A stretch of DNA of 64,000 bases, taken from NCBI GenBank assembly GCA_039519185.1, contig CM076851.1, positions 48,590,751 to 48,654,750 of the forward strand, given 5' to 3'. The notes under the pieces were generated by a model. The model ran no database searches, was not told where the DNA came from, and saw nothing but the letters and a program-made list of their open reading frames with translations. The stretch is from Astragalus membranaceus (Eukaryota; Streptophyta; Magnoliopsida; Fabales; Fabaceae). The number at the start of each line of letters is the position of its first letter. The stretch's first letter is position 1. Position numbers and translations under genes: made by a program. This document shows, one piece after another, positions 44,943-55,750 of this stretch.

Positions 44943-47402
44943 TGTAACACCCTAAATATTTAATTAATTCATTTAGTTAAGTATTTAGGTATTTCTTTTA
45001 TTTAATTGAGTTTTAATTATTTGTTAGAAGTGTTTTAATTAATTTTGGTGGTATTAGGAGGGAGTGGAGGCGCCACTTGCATGACTTGGGATTAAGTGAA
45101 AAGCCCAAGCCCATGATCCAAAAGTATGCGAAGTGGCTAGTTTGTTGGGGGCTAGGGTTTTGTGGCCAATTGCGAAATCGAAAGAGAGAGCAAGAGAGAA
45201 AGAGAGGAGCGTGAGAAAGAAGGAGCAAGGGCGGCCAAGAGAGGAGAAAAATTCGAAGATCAAGGAGGAAGGAGATCTCCGTTGTTGCTGTGGCTCTGTA
45301 GGTGACTACTCCTAGGGCATCGAATTCTTCTTCTTGAAAAGGTTAGGGGAGCTCTATCCTTCCATCTAATAGATCCTATGATAGGTCCTAGATCTAAGGT
45401 TTATACTAGATCCATGATGTTCTTGATGTTCTTTTGCGTTTCTTGATGTTCTTGATGTTAACTTTCATATATGTTCATTATGAGTATATGCGAATTTGAT
45501 TCATTGCTTGGGTATGATCTATGAATTTGCCTTATTGGCGATGTTATGCGCATGTGTTGAGAACCATAATTTTGATCTATGTGTTTGGCTTGTTGGAGAT
45601 GAGGTCGAATAGGGGTGGTAGGTGTTTGGGCGCCTAGGGCGCCATGATGATGTTGGTGATGTTTGTTTTCAATTGAGTTTTTGGTAAATTGAGTTTTGGT
45701 GATTTCGAATCAAATAGGTGCATTTTTGGTTGCTGGAAAAATTTGAATTTTTACACTTTTAAATTGTTAGGAATCAATTTTAGTGTTGAAAAGTTGTTGG
45801 AAAAATTCTGGGTTGTGTTGCTGCTGTTTCTGGGCGCCAGGCGCCTTGTGCTGGGCGCCAAGGGCGTGTGCGTTGTGTCTGTGTGCGCGCCTGGGCGCTG
45901 GGCGCCTGTGGCGTGCGGGTGTGAGTGTGTGCGCGCCTGGGCGCTGGGCGCCTGTGGCGTGCGGGTGTGCGCGCCTGGGCGCTGGGCGCCTGTGGCGTGT
46001 GCGGGTGTGCGTGTGTTGCGCGCCTGGGCGCTGGGCGCCTGTGGCGTGTGCGTGTGTGCCTATGTTGCGCGCCTGGGCGCTGGGCGCCAGTGCGCGTGTT
46101 GCCTGGGCGCCTAAGGCGCCAATTTCAGACTGTTGCTTGATTTTTCCCAAACTTATTTTTAACATAACTTTTGACTCAGACGTCCGTTTTGAACGATTCG
46201 AAAAGTGTCGTGGAGCTTTTTACGTTGTCTATCTGTGGGTCCAATTTTTAAAATGAAAAATTGTTATTTTCTGATTGTTTGTGGGCGCCCAAGTGGCCGT
46301 CCCCGGTGATCGTCCCGGTGACATTGAAAAATTATATGAAGCTCTTTAAAAATCCTTTTTGGTGTATAAACAACAGTTTTAACGTGGTAGTGTCAAAATG
46401 ATGATTTTGACGAGGATGCCCTTGGTGGTTAGTCAAATGACGTTTTTGCCCTCAGTGGCTATTGTTTGAGTTGATTGATATTTATGTGTAAGTGACGATG
46501 AAAAACCCAGTGACGTTCGAGGCCCGAAGGGCTAAGTGATGTTAAGGTCTAAATGGCCAAGTGACGTTGTGTGCTGATTGTGAATTTGACAGGTGCTGTG
46601 CTCTTTGCGAGCAAAAACCGGTAAGTGACGGGTCACATAGTTGACTATGATTTGAGTAATTGTGTGTTTGTATGTTGTGAGTGGTGCATGTCATAGTGTC
46701 TCATGCTCATATGCATAAACCCAGTGACGTTTGGAGGCCTGAGTGGCTAAGTGACGATGAGGCCTTAAGGGCTAAGCGACGTTTTATGAAAAGGTACCTC
46801 ATGCATATGCCCGCGAGTGGGTTGCATTTCATACACCTACATGACATGAGATGAGTTATTGTAAGTGATGTGAATGAAGACTGTGGTGTGAATATTTAGT
46901 GTTTTGAATGCTGATTGTTCTAGTGCGTAGCCTATGATTAGTCCTTATCATATTTTCTATTATATGGATTGAAATGATGCTCACCCTTTCCTGTTTGAAT
47001 GTTACCCCCGTGTTGGTAACGTGCAGGTGATTCCCAGTGAATGCCTTAGCTTCACTTCTTGAGTCGAGTCGTCATGCTCTGATACGTAGCACTCAGGGGG
47101 GAAAAACGAACTCGATATTTATTAATTATTTTTGGTTGTTATGTCCATGTGGACTCTTCTGTTATGTTTTATTAATTTCCGCTGCGTAGTTGGTTTTGTT
47201 ATGTTGAGTTTTATAAGCGACGTTAAATTGAGGCTTGAGATTCTTTTATTGTGACGTGCTACGTGAATGCATAATTATTGAGTTGAACTGTTTTAAAATT
47301 GATAAGCGACGTTTTACTGAAGTATGTGTAACATTCCCTATGAATGAAATTTTTAAACTCTGTTTTTTATAAATAAAGTGACGGGTAGAAAGGGGTGTTA
47401 CA
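44943..47402 (+). repeat. Tekay 5' LTR
   Basis: 2,460 bp, from TGTAACACC to GTGTTACA. It contains a GC-rich minisatellite (about 45828-46115) and a later segment with repeated 'aagtgacg(a)t...ggcc' words (about 46495-46790). Short Ala/Gly/Cys/Arg-rich frames over the minisatellite are artefacts. Confidence 0.95.
45828..46115. repeat. GGCGCC-rich minisatellite in the 5' LTR
   Basis: Five copies of a unit of about 38-50 bp contain 'GCGCGCCTGGGCGCTGGGCG', followed by 'cctgtggcgtgcgggtgtg' spacers. They start near 45886, 45930, 45968, 46017 and 46067. GGCGCC and GGGCGC words continue on both sides. It stands out from the AT-rich surroundings. Confidence 0.9.
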
Positions 47403-47406
47403 TTAG

Positions 47407-47419
47407 TGGTATCAGAGCA
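47407..47419 (+). other. Tekay primer-binding site
   Basis: TGGTATCAGAGCA lies four bases after the 5' LTR. It is complementary to the 3' end of initiator tRNA-Met, the standard primer of plant gypsy and copia elements. Confidence 0.9.
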
Positions 47420-47513
47420 GTTCGGTCTGTCCGGCCAATGTTGTCCTGTCATAGTGTCTTATGACAATAGATTAGTTCTGAATCTTTGGTTTGTGCTGCA
47501 GTGATAGTTCATA

Positions 47514-48899
47514 ATGGCTGGGAGGAACGACGCTGCTCTTGCTGCTGCATTGCAAGCTATGGCTCAGGCGGTGCAGGGTCAGCAGAATGCTGGAGATAAT
47601 GCTGGTTTTCGGAGTCTGACTACCTTCCAGAGAGAGAATCCGCCCACCTTTAAGGGCAAATATGATCCAGATGGTGCTATGGCTTGGTTGAAGGAGATCG
47701 AGAGGATTTTCAGGGTGATGGACTGTACTGTTGAGCAGAAGGTCCGTTTTGGTACCCACATGTTAGCCGAGGAGGCCGACGACTGGTGGTTGGCTACTAG
47801 GCAGAGGTTAGAGGCTGTGCAGGAAGAGATTACTTGGGAGGTATTCAGCAGGGAATTTCTGAGAAAATATTTTCCTGAAGACGTCCGAGGGAAGAAAGAG
47901 ATAGAGTTTTTGGAGCTGAAGCAGGGTGGTATGTCTGTGACTGCCTATGCGGCAAAATTTGTGGAATTAGCAAAATTTTATCCACACTACAGTGAGGCTA
48001 CAGCTGAATCTTCGAAATGCATCAAATTTGAGAATGGGTTGAGGCCTGATATTAAAAAGGCCATTGGTTATCAGAAGATTCGTGTGTTCGCAGATCTGGT
48101 TGACAGTTGCAGAATCTTTGAAGAAGACAGTACTGCTCATTACAAAGCTACTTCTGAGAAAAAGGGCAAGTTTCAGAGTCGAAGCAAGCCGTATGAGGTT
48201 CCTGCGGGTAAGGGTTATCAGAGGGCTGCTGGAGGTAAGGGTTCTAGTGGGGGAGATGCCCCTGCTAGCATTGTCTGTTATAAGTGTGGCAAACCTGGCC
48301 ACAAGAGTACTACATGCAGGTCTGATGAAAGGAATTGCTACCGTTGTGGTAAAAAGGGTCATATGGCAGCCGAGTGTAAGGTCAAGGATGTGGTGTGTTT
48401 CAACTGTGGTGAGTCTGGGCATATCAGTACAAAGTGTACAAAGCCGAAGAAGGAAAGGTCTACCGGGAAGGTATTTGCATTGGCAGGAGAGGAGCCTGAT
48501 GATGATGATGGTCTGATTAGAGGTACGTGTTTTATTAATGGTACTTCTCTGAAATCTCTTATTGATACTGGTGCTACCCATTGTTTTATATCTGTTGATT
48601 GTTGTAAGAGATTGGGTCTTGTTTTATCTGTTATGTGTGGGGATATGGTTGTCGATACTCCTGCGAAGGGGTCGGTGATTACGTCCCAGGTGTGTTCTCA
48701 GTGTCCCGTGTCGATCTTCGGCAGGGACTTTATTGTGAATTTTGTCTGCTTGCCGTTGAGAGGTCTGGATGTAATCTTAGGCATGGACTGGTTAGAGAAT
48801 AATCACGTTCATATCAACTGTCGTAGCAAGTCGGTTAGTTTCGGTGAAGAAAGTTCTGTTTTGGTATCTGCTGGTCAGTTGAAGAAGTTGAAGAAATAA
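47514..48899 (+). CDS. Gag and aspartic protease of the Tekay element
   Basis: A 461-codon frame starts at ATG 47514 (MAGRNDAALAAAL), about 110 bp after the 5' LTR. The Gag core domain covers about residues 45-190 ('PTFKGKYDPDGAMAWLKEIERIF', 'ADDWWLATRQRLEA', 'FLELKQGGMSVTAYAAKFVEL'). Three CCHC zinc knuckles follow at about 255-268, 276-289 and 295-308 (CYKCGKPGHKSTTC, CYRCGKKGHMAAEC, CFNCGESGHISTKC). The protease motif 'LIDTGATHCFIS' is at about 349 and its 'VILGMDWL' end at about 421. The TAA at 48897-48899 is in the same frame as the polymerase that follows. In this lineage gag-pol is normally one polyprotein, so the stop is probably a new mutation. Confidence 0.95.
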   Translation: MAGRNDAALAAALQAMAQAVQGQQNAGDNAGFRSLTTFQRENPPTFKGKYDPDGAMAWLKEIERIFRVMDCTVEQKVRFGTHMLAEEADDWWLATRQRLEAVQEEITWEVFSREFLRKYFPEDVRGKKEIEFLELKQGGMSVTAYAAKFVELAKFYPHYSEATAESSKCIKFENGLRPDIKKAIGYQKIRVFADLVDSCRIFEEDSTAHYKATSEKKGKFQSRSKPYEVPAGKGYQRAAGGKGSSGGDAPASIVCYKCGKPGHKSTTCRSDERNCYRCGKKGHMAAECKVKDVVCFNCGESGHISTKCTKPKKERSTGKVFALAGEEPDDDDGLIRGTCFINGTSLKSLIDTGATHCFISVDCCKRLGLVLSVMCGDMVVDTPAKGSVITSQVCSQCPVSIFGRDFIVNFVCLPLRGLDVILGMDWLENNHVHINCRSKSVSFGEESSVLVSAGQLKKLKK

Positions 48900-48917
48900 G
48901 GAGTCCAGTTATTTACG

Positions 48918-51884
48918 TTGATGGCTTCGTTGTCTGCTGAGAGTCAGGCTGTTATTGAAGAACTGGAAGTGGTACGCGAGTTTCCTGAAGTTTTTCCTGA
49001 AGAAATTCTGGGTGTGCCACCGGAAAGAGAAGTTGAGTTTTCGATTGATCTTGTACCTGGTACGAGGCCTGTGTCTATGGCACCGTACAGAATGTCGGCG
49101 TCGGAATTGTCTGAGTTAAAGACGCAACTTGAAGAATTGCTTGAGAAAAAGTTTGTGAGACCGAGTGTGTCACCGTGGGGAGCTCCGGTATTGTTAGTGA
49201 AGAAGAAAGATGGGAGCATGAGGTTATGTGTGGACTATCGTCAGTTGAATAAGGTAACTATCAAGAATAAGTATCTGCTTCCGAGGATCGACGATCTGAT
49301 GGATCAGTTAGTGGGTGCCCGTGTTTTCAGCAAAATTGATTTGAGGTCCGGATATCATCAGATTAAAGTAAAGGATGAGGATGTTCAGAAAACAGCGTTC
49401 AGGACAAGGTATGGGCATTATGAATATTCAGTGATGCCGTTCGGTGTGACCAATGCTCCTGGAGTATTTATGGAATATATGAACCGTATTTTCCATAATT
49501 ACCTAGATCGGTTTGTGGTGATCTTCATAGATGACATTCTAGTTTATTCTAAGTCAGAGGAAGAGCATGCTGAGCACCTGAAGTCAGTGTTGGAAGTTTT
49601 AAAAGAGAAAAAGTTGTACGCTAAGTTATCGAAGTGTGAGTTCTGGCTGAAAGAGGTGAGTTTCCTTGGACACGTGATTTCTGGTAATGGTATTGCGGTT
49701 GATCCGGCAAAAGTAGAAGCAGTGTTGGAGTGGGAGTCTCCGAAGTCCGTAACAGAGATTAGAAGCTTTTTGGGTTTGGCTGGGTACTACAGGAGGTTCA
49801 TCGAGGGTTTTTCCAAGTTGGCCCTTCCGTTGACTCAGTTGACTTGCAAGGGTAAAGTTTTTGTTTGGGATGCCCGGTGCGAGGAAAGTTTTATGGAACT
49901 GAAAAAGAGATTGACGACGTCTCCTGTTTTGACGTTGCCTAATCCAGAGGAACCGTTCGTTGTGTATTGTGACGCTTCGAAGATGGGTCTCGGTGGTGTG
50001 TTGATGCAAGATGGAAAAGTCGTTGCGTATGCGTCGAGGCAGTTGCGGGTTCATGAGAAAAATTACCCTACGCATGATTTGGAATTGGCTGCTGTGGTAT
50101 TTGTGCTCAAGATTTGGAGGCACTACCTTTATGGTTCGAGGTTCGAAGTGTTCAGTGATCATAAGAGTCTAAAGTATCTGTTCGATCAGAAAGAGTTGAA
50201 TATGAGACAGCGTCGGTGGTTGGAGCTCTTGAAGGATTATGACTTTGGTTTGAATTATCATCCCGGCAAAGCTAATGTCGTGGCTGATGCTTTAAGCAGA
50301 AAGTCTTTGCATATGTCGGCAATGATGGTGAAAGAATTAGAGCTGATCGAGGAATTCAGGGATTTGAGTTTGGTTTGTAAAATGACACCTCGCAGTGTCA
50401 AGCTGGGGATGTTAAGGATCGATAATGATTTCCTGGGCAGCATCAGGGAAGCTCAGAAGACAGATGTCAAGTTAGTGGATTTAATTAATGGGGTCGGTCA
50501 GTCTGAAGATGAAGATTTCAAATTAGATTCCAGTGGTGTGTTGAGGTTCCGGGGTAGGATCTGTGTTCCGGACGATGAAGAGATGAGAAAGGCAATTTTA
50601 GAGGAGGGTCACCGTAGCAAGTTGAGTATCCATCCTGGAGCGACGAAAATGTATCAAGACCTGAAAAAGATGTTTTGGTGGTATGGCATGAAGAGAGATG
50701 TGGCACAGTTTGTGTATGCCTGTTTGACCTGTCAGAAATCTAAGGTTGAGCATCAGAAGCCTGCAGGGCTAATGCAACCGTTGGAAGTTCCAGAGTGGAA
50801 ATGGGATAGCATAGCGATGGATTTTGTGACGGGATTACCAAATACAGTTAAGGGTCATGACGCTATTTGGGTGATCATTGATAGGTTAACGAAGTCTGCT
50901 CATTTTATTCCTATTAATATCACTTATCCGGTGTCGAGGTTGGCAGAGGTCTATGTCAAAGAAATTGTGAGGCTGCACGGTGTTCCGAAGAGTATTGTGT
51001 CAGATAGGGATCCGAGGTTCACTTCTGAGTTTTGGAAGAGTTTGCAAAAGGAATTGGGTTCAAAGTTGAAAATGAGTTCGGTGTATCATCCTCAGACGGA
51101 TGGTCAGTCGGAAAGAACAATTCAGTCGTTAGAGGATTTGTTGAGGGCTTGTGTATTGGAACAGCGGGGTTCATGGGATTCCTACCTTGCGTTGATTGAG
51201 TTTACCTATAACAACAGTCACCATTCCAGTATCGGGATGGCACCGTTTGAAGCATTGTATGGTCGAAAGTGTAGGACACCATTATGTTGGTATGAGTCGG
51301 GAGAGAGTGTAGTGTTGAGTCCGGAGATTGTCCGGGAGACTACAGAGAAGATCAAGATGATCCGTGAGAAGATGAAGGCTTCGCAGAGTCGTCAGAAGAG
51401 TTATCATGACAAGCGAAGGAAGGCTTTAGAGTTTCAGGAGGGTGAGCATGTGTTCTTGAGGGTTTCTCCTACTACCGGTGTTGGTCGAGCGTTGAAATCG
51501 AAGAAGCTCACTCCTCGATTTGTTGGTCCTTATCAGATTTCTGAAAGAATCGGAAATGTGGCTTATTGGGTGGCCCTACCGCCAAATCTTTCGAACTTAC
51601 ACGACGTGTTTCACGTGTCGCAACTTCGGAAGTATGTTTCGGATCCATCTCATGTGATCCATATGGATGATGTGGAGGTGCGGGATAATCTCACTGTGGA
51701 GACGATGCCCGTACGGATTGAGGATCGGGAAGTGAAGGCGCTTAGAGGAAAAGAGATTGCATTAGTGAAAGTGGTCTGGTTAGGAGCTGCCGGCGAGAGT
51801 ATGACTTGGGAGTTGGAGAGCAAGATGCGAGAGTCCTACCCAGAATTATTTGATCAGGTAAATTTCGAGGACGAAATATTCTAA
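48918..51884 (+). CDS. Polymerase of the Tekay element: RT, RNase H, integrase, chromodomain
   Basis: A 988-codon frame without internal stops is in the same frame as gag and opens seven codons after its stop (first ATG 48921). RT spans about residues 45-260, with 'LCVDYRQLNKVT' and the catalytic 'FIDDILVYS' (about 202-210). RNase H starts at 'VVYCDASKMGLGG' (about 347). Integrase has the HHCC finger ('HRSKLSIHPG...CLTCQKSK', about 566-610) and the DDE core: Asp in 'WDSIAMDFVTGLP' (about 637), Asp in 'IVSDRDPRF' (about 695) and Glu in 'GQSERTIQSLEDL' (about 731). The C-terminus (about 931-979, 'EVKALRGKEIALVKVVWLG...ESMTWELES') is a chromodomain of the Tekay/Del kind, which targets integration to heterochromatin. 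Confidence 0.95.
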   Translation: MMASLSAESQAVIEELEVVREFPEVFPEEILGVPPEREVEFSIDLVPGTRPVSMAPYRMSASELSELKTQLEELLEKKFVRPSVSPWGAPVLLVKKKDGSMRLCVDYRQLNKVTIKNKYLLPRIDDLMDQLVGARVFSKIDLRSGYHQIKVKDEDVQKTAFRTRYGHYEYSVMPFGVTNAPGVFMEYMNRIFHNYLDRFVVIFIDDILVYSKSEEEHAEHLKSVLEVLKEKKLYAKLSKCEFWLKEVSFLGHVISGNGIAVDPAKVEAVLEWESPKSVTEIRSFLGLAGYYRRFIEGFSKLALPLTQLTCKGKVFVWDARCEESFMELKKRLTTSPVLTLPNPEEPFVVYCDASKMGLGGVLMQDGKVVAYASRQLRVHEKNYPTHDLELAAVVFVLKIWRHYLYGSRFEVFSDHKSLKYLFDQKELNMRQRRWLELLKDYDFGLNYHPGKANVVADALSRKSLHMSAMMVKELELIEEFRDLSLVCKMTPRSVKLGMLRIDNDFLGSIREAQKTDVKLVDLINGVGQSEDEDFKLDSSGVLRFRGRICVPDDEEMRKAILEEGHRSKLSIHPGATKMYQDLKKMFWWYGMKRDVAQFVYACLTCQKSKVEHQKPAGLMQPLEVPEWKWDSIAMDFVTGLPNTVKGHDAIWVIIDRLTKSAHFIPINITYPVSRLAEVYVKEIVRLHGVPKSIVSDRDPRFTSEFWKSLQKELGSKLKMSSVYHPQTDGQSERTIQSLEDLLRACVLEQRGSWDSYLALIEFTYNNSHHSSIGMAPFEALYGRKCRTPLCWYESGESVVLSPEIVRETTEKIKMIREKMKASQSRQKSYHDKRRKALEFQEGEHVFLRVSPTTGVGRALKSKKLTPRFVGPYQISERIGNVAYWVALPPNLSNLHDVFHVSQLRKYVSDPSHVIHMDDVEVRDNLTVETMPVRIEDREVKALRGKEIALVKVVWLGAAGESMTWELESKMRESYPELFDQVNFEDEIF

Positions 51885-51896
51885 GTGGGGGAGAGT
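51884..51896 (+). other. Tekay polypurine tract
   Basis: AGTGGGGGAGAGT directly precedes the 3' LTR start at 51897. It is the plus-strand primer site. Confidence 0.85.
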
Positions 51897-54364
51897 TGTA
51901 ACACCCTAAATATTTAATTAATTCATTTAGTTAAGTATTTAGGTATTTCTTTTATTTAGTTGAGTTTTAATTATTTGTTAGAAGTGTTTTAATTAATTTT
52001 GGTGGTATTAGGAGGGAGTGGAGGCGCCACTTGCATGACTTGGGCTTAAGTGAAAAGCCCAAGCCCATGATCCACAAGTATGCGAAGTGGCTAGTTTGTT
52101 GGGGGCTAGGGTTTTGTGGCCAATTGCGAAATCGAAAGAGAGGGCAAGAGAGAAAGAGAGGAGCGTGAGAAAGAAGGAGCAAGGGCGGCCAAGAGAGGAG
52201 AAAAATTCGAAGATCAAGGAGGAAGGAGATCTCCGTTGTTGCTGTGGCTCTGTAGGTGACTACTCCTAGGGCATCGAATTCTTCTTCTTGAAAAGGTTAG
52301 GGGAGCTCTATCCTTCCATCTAATAGATCCTATGATAGGTCCTAGATCTAAGGTTTATACTAGATCCATGATGTTCTTGATGTTCTTTTGCGTTTCTTGA
52401 TGTTCTTGATGTTAACTTTCATATATGTTCATTATGAGTATATGCGAATTTGATTCATTGCTTGGGTATGATCTATGAATTTGCCTTATTGGTGATGTTA
52501 TGCGCATGTGTTGAGAACCATAATTTTGATCTATGTGTTTGGCTTGTTGGAGATGAGGTCGAATAGGGGTGGTAGGTGTTTGGGCGCCTAGGGCGCCATG
52601 ATGATGTTGGTGATGTTTGTTTTCAATTGAGTTTTTGGTAAATTGAGTTTTGGTGATTTCGAATCAAATAGGTGCATTTTTGGTTGCTGGAAAAATTTGA
52701 ATTTTTACACTTTTAAATTGTTAGGAATCAATTTTAGTGTTGAAAAGTTGTTGGAAAAATTCTGGGTTGTGTTGCTGCTGTTTCTGGGCGCCAGGCGCCC
52801 TGTGCTGGGCGCCAAGGGCGTGTGCGTTGTGTCTGTGTGCGCGCCTGGGCGCTGGGCGCCTGTGGCGTGCGGGTGTGAGTGTGTGCGCGCCTGGGCGCTG
52901 GGCGCCTGTGGCGTGCGGGTGTGCGGGTGTGCGCGCCTGGGCGCTGGGCGCCTGTGGCGTGTGCGGGTGTGCGTGTGTTGCGCGCCTGGGCGCTGGGCGC
53001 CTGTGGCGTGTGCGTGTGTGCCTATGTTGCGCGCCTGGGCGCTGGGCGCCAGTGCGCGTGTTGCCTGGGCGCCTAAGGCGCCAATTTCAGACTGTTGCTT
53101 GATTTTTCCCAAACTTATTTTTAACATAACTTTTGACTCAGACGTCCGTTTTGAACGATTCGAAAAGTGTCGTGGAGCTTTTTACGTTGTCTATCTATGG
53201 GTCCAATTTTTAAAATGAAAAATTGTTATTTTCTGATTGTTTGTGGGCGCCCAAGTGGCCGTCCCCGGTGATCGTCCCGGTGACATTGAAAAATTATATG
53301 AAGCTCTTTAAAAATCCTTTTTGGTGTATAAACAACAGTTTTAACGTGGTAGTGTCAAAATGATGATTTTGACGAGGATGCCCTTGGTGGTTAGTCAAAT
53401 AACGTTTTTGCCCTCAGTGGCTATTGTTTGAGTTGATTGATATTTATGTGTAAGTGACGATGAAAAACCCAGTGACGTTCGAGGCCCGAAGGGCTAAGTG
53501 ATGTTAAGGTCTAAATGGCCAAGTGACGTTGTGTGCTGATTGTGAATTTGACAGGTGCTGTGCTCTTTGCGAGCAAAAACCGGTAAGTGACGGGTCACAT
53601 AGTTGACTATGATTTGAGTAATTGTGTGTTTGTGTGTTGTGAGTGGTGCATGTCATAGTGTCTCATGCCCATATGCATAAACCCAGTGACGTTTTGAGGC
53701 CTGAGTGGCTAAGTGACGATGAGGCCTTAAGGGCTAAGCGACGTTTTATGAAAAGGTACCTCATGCATATGCCCGCGAGTGGGTTGCATTTCATACACCT
53801 ACATGACATGAGATGAGTTATTGTAAGTGATGTGAATGAAGACTGTGGTGTGAATATTTAGTGTTTTGAATGCTGATTGTTCTAGTGCGTAGCCTATGAT
53901 TAGTCCTTATCATATTTTCTATTATATGGATTGAAATGATGCTCACCCTTTCCTGTTTGAATGTTACCCCCGTGTTGGTAACGTGCAGGTGATTCCCAGT
54001 GAATGCCTTAGCTTCACTTCTTGAGTCGAGTCGTCATGCTCTGATACGTAGCACTCAGGGGGGAAAAACGAACTCGATATTTATTAATGATTTTTGGTTG
54101 TTATGTCCATGTGGACTCTTCTGTTATGTTTTATTAATTTCCGCTGCGTAGTTGGTTTTGTTATGTTGAGTTTTATAAGCGACGTTAAATTGAGGCTTGA
54201 GATTCTTTTATTGTGACGTGCTACGTGAATGCATAATTATTGAGTTGAACTGTTTTAAAATTGATAAGCGACGTTTTACTGAAGTATGTGTAACATTCCC
54301 TATGAATGAAATTTTTAAACTCTGTTTTTTATATATAAAGTGACGGGTAGAAAGGGGTGTTACA
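51897..54364 (+). repeat. Tekay 3' LTR
   Basis: 2,468 bp, nearly identical to 44943-47402. The one length difference is an extra 8-bp GTGCGGGT unit in the minisatellite near 52916-52931. Its GGCGCC minisatellite lies at about 52782-53077. Confidence 0.95.
52782..53077. repeat. GGCGCC-rich minisatellite in the 3' LTR
   Basis: Five units as in the 5' LTR, near 52840, 52884, 52930, 52979 and 53029, with one added 8-bp GTGCGGGT spacer repeat. Confidence 0.9.
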
Positions 54365-54600
54365 AATTCTGTGAAGACCCTTCTTGGGTTCACTTGTGGC
54401 TCATGAGCTTGTTGCTGCTGAGCATTTTGCTGCTGTGTCAGTTGTTGTTGATGCATAAGCATCATATCCTGCATCATTTTCTGTTGGTTCTCTATCACAT
54501 TTTGCAGCCAGTCGAAATGTGGATCAGCAGGGGGAGGAACTCCTCTACCTCTTCTGGCCTTGATTCTGCGAAATATGCACAAAGTATTAAGTTGATCAAG
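54365..54600 (-). pseudogene. Gypsy gag, N-terminal fragment
   Basis: The minus-strand codons 'IKARRGRGVPPPADPHFDWLQNVIE', a Met/Gln-rich stretch ('MMQDMMLMHQQQLTQQQNAQQQQ') and 'NPRRVFTEF' form the N-terminus of Gag of the minus-strand gypsy element. It is cut at 54369 by the Tekay insertion. No clear ATG start is seen. A TTG or an upstream exon may be involved ('tttcgcag' near 54558 looks like an acceptor). Confidence 0.8.
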
Positions 54601-54682
54601 CTCAATGTCTAACAGCGTACTAAGAAAATCACGACAGAAGGAAGTAAAAGACTCTAATAGCTAAGTCCGACTAGGTCGAACC

Positions 54683-54694
54683 GCTCTGATACCA
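54683..54694 (-). other. Primer-binding site of the minus-strand gypsy
   Basis: The reverse complement reads TGGTATCAGAGC (tRNA-Met type), two bases from the right LTR at 54697. This fixes the element's orientation. Confidence 0.9.
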
Positions 54695-55146
54695 ACTGTC
54701 ACACCCCGGTATTTTTATTTATTAAAAATACCCAGGTGCACATTAATAACACATCAGAGATATATTTCCTGCTTAGACACTGAATATCACTATAAATTTT
54801 TGTTGAATATAAACCAAACAGTCTTATTTACAAACAAGACATTACGGTAATAAACCATCAGCAACTATAGTATTCCGTATCATACAAGAAAGCGGAAGAA
54901 AGATATAACCCTAAAGACATAGTGTTGTAATACATAGACAACAAAGGGAAACATAAACTTAAGTAGAAAGTTAAGTCATCAGCAACCGTCCGAGCTCAAC
55001 CTACTCGTGCCTCTGTGGTCCTCTCTTTCCCCGTTTCTCTGTAAAACAACAACATATAAACAATGAGATACAATCTCAGTGAGTTCTACCGAGACCCCTA
55101 CTAACACTCTCGGTTTAATTATGAAACCTGTTTAACTCAACACGGC

Positions 55147-55345
55147 ACCGACTGCGCGAACGCTAACTCCCGATGAACCGCATTATTTTACACATAGCAT
55201 TCCACCGACTGCGCGAACGCTAACTCCCGGGGAATCTGCTATAACTCAGTACGAAACCGACTGCGCGAACGCTAACTCCCAGTGAACCGCACAACAAACA
55301 ATTTAACATAACACCGCCTGCGCGAACGCTGAAACCCGGCGAACC
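55147..55345. repeat. Four-copy roughly 55-bp tandem repeat in the LTR
   Basis: Units contain '(c)cgactgcgcgaacgctaac' followed by 'tcccg(a/g)tgaaccgc'. They start near 55147, 55205, 55257 and 55315. The last is the most diverged. Confidence 0.85.
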
Positions 55346-55750
55346 CCCTTACCAATAGCATTTTTCCTAATGGCACGGAGCCTAGGGTAGGGGATCATGA
55401 CTTCCCCGCCTAGTATGTTAGTCCCATGGGTCGTCACCCAAACTCGATATAATATACACATATATCCACTATCATATGAACCCATAGTTCATTTGCATTA
55501 TACTTTACCACGTAGGACTCATAATCCGCTTTGTTATCAATAAAACATATCTGCACACGTATGCTATTATTCGGTTTTTCGAGACAATTTCAACTTCGAA
55601 AGTATTTTGTAAAACCCTTTTGAAACATACCCAAAATCATGGCATTATAGGCCTAATATCATTATAGAAGGGTTAGGAAAGGATTAGGAGAGGATTGGAA
55701 TCGAAACAGAATCATTTCGGGCACTTTGTAAAATTTGGACAGAACCATGC

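Larger units (their letters stand above)
44943..54364 (+). mobile_element. Nearly intact Tekay-type (chromovirus) Ty3/gypsy element
   Basis: LTRs of about 2.46 kb with TGTAACACC...GTGTTACA ends are flanked by a perfect AATTC duplication (44938-44942 and 54365-54369). It has a primer-binding site, gag-protease, RT, RNase H, integrase and a C-terminal chromodomain in the standard order, plus a polypurine tract. By eye the LTRs differ at about 13 positions and one 8-bp indel, so insertion is recent. The only coding lesion I see is one stop between the gag and pol frames. It interrupts the gag of the minus-strand gypsy element. Confidence 0.95.

Noticed and set aside
45689..46256. Overlapping Ala/Gly/Cys/Arg-rich frames of 130-190 codons on both strands (and 52643-53218)
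   Set aside because: They come from the GGCGCC minisatellite and are open in several frames at once, which is a composition effect.
47403..47420. A tRNA gene at 'ttagtggtatcagagcag'
   Set aside because: This is the retrotransposon primer-binding site, complementary only to a tRNA 3' end. No tRNA cloverleaf is present.
47967..48581. 204-codon minus-strand frame
   Set aside because: It is a shadow of the Tekay gag-protease gene, which has all expected motifs on the plus strand.
54208..54582. 124-codon minus-strand frame as a host gene
   Set aside because: It joins the gag N-terminus to Tekay LTR sequence across the insertion point.
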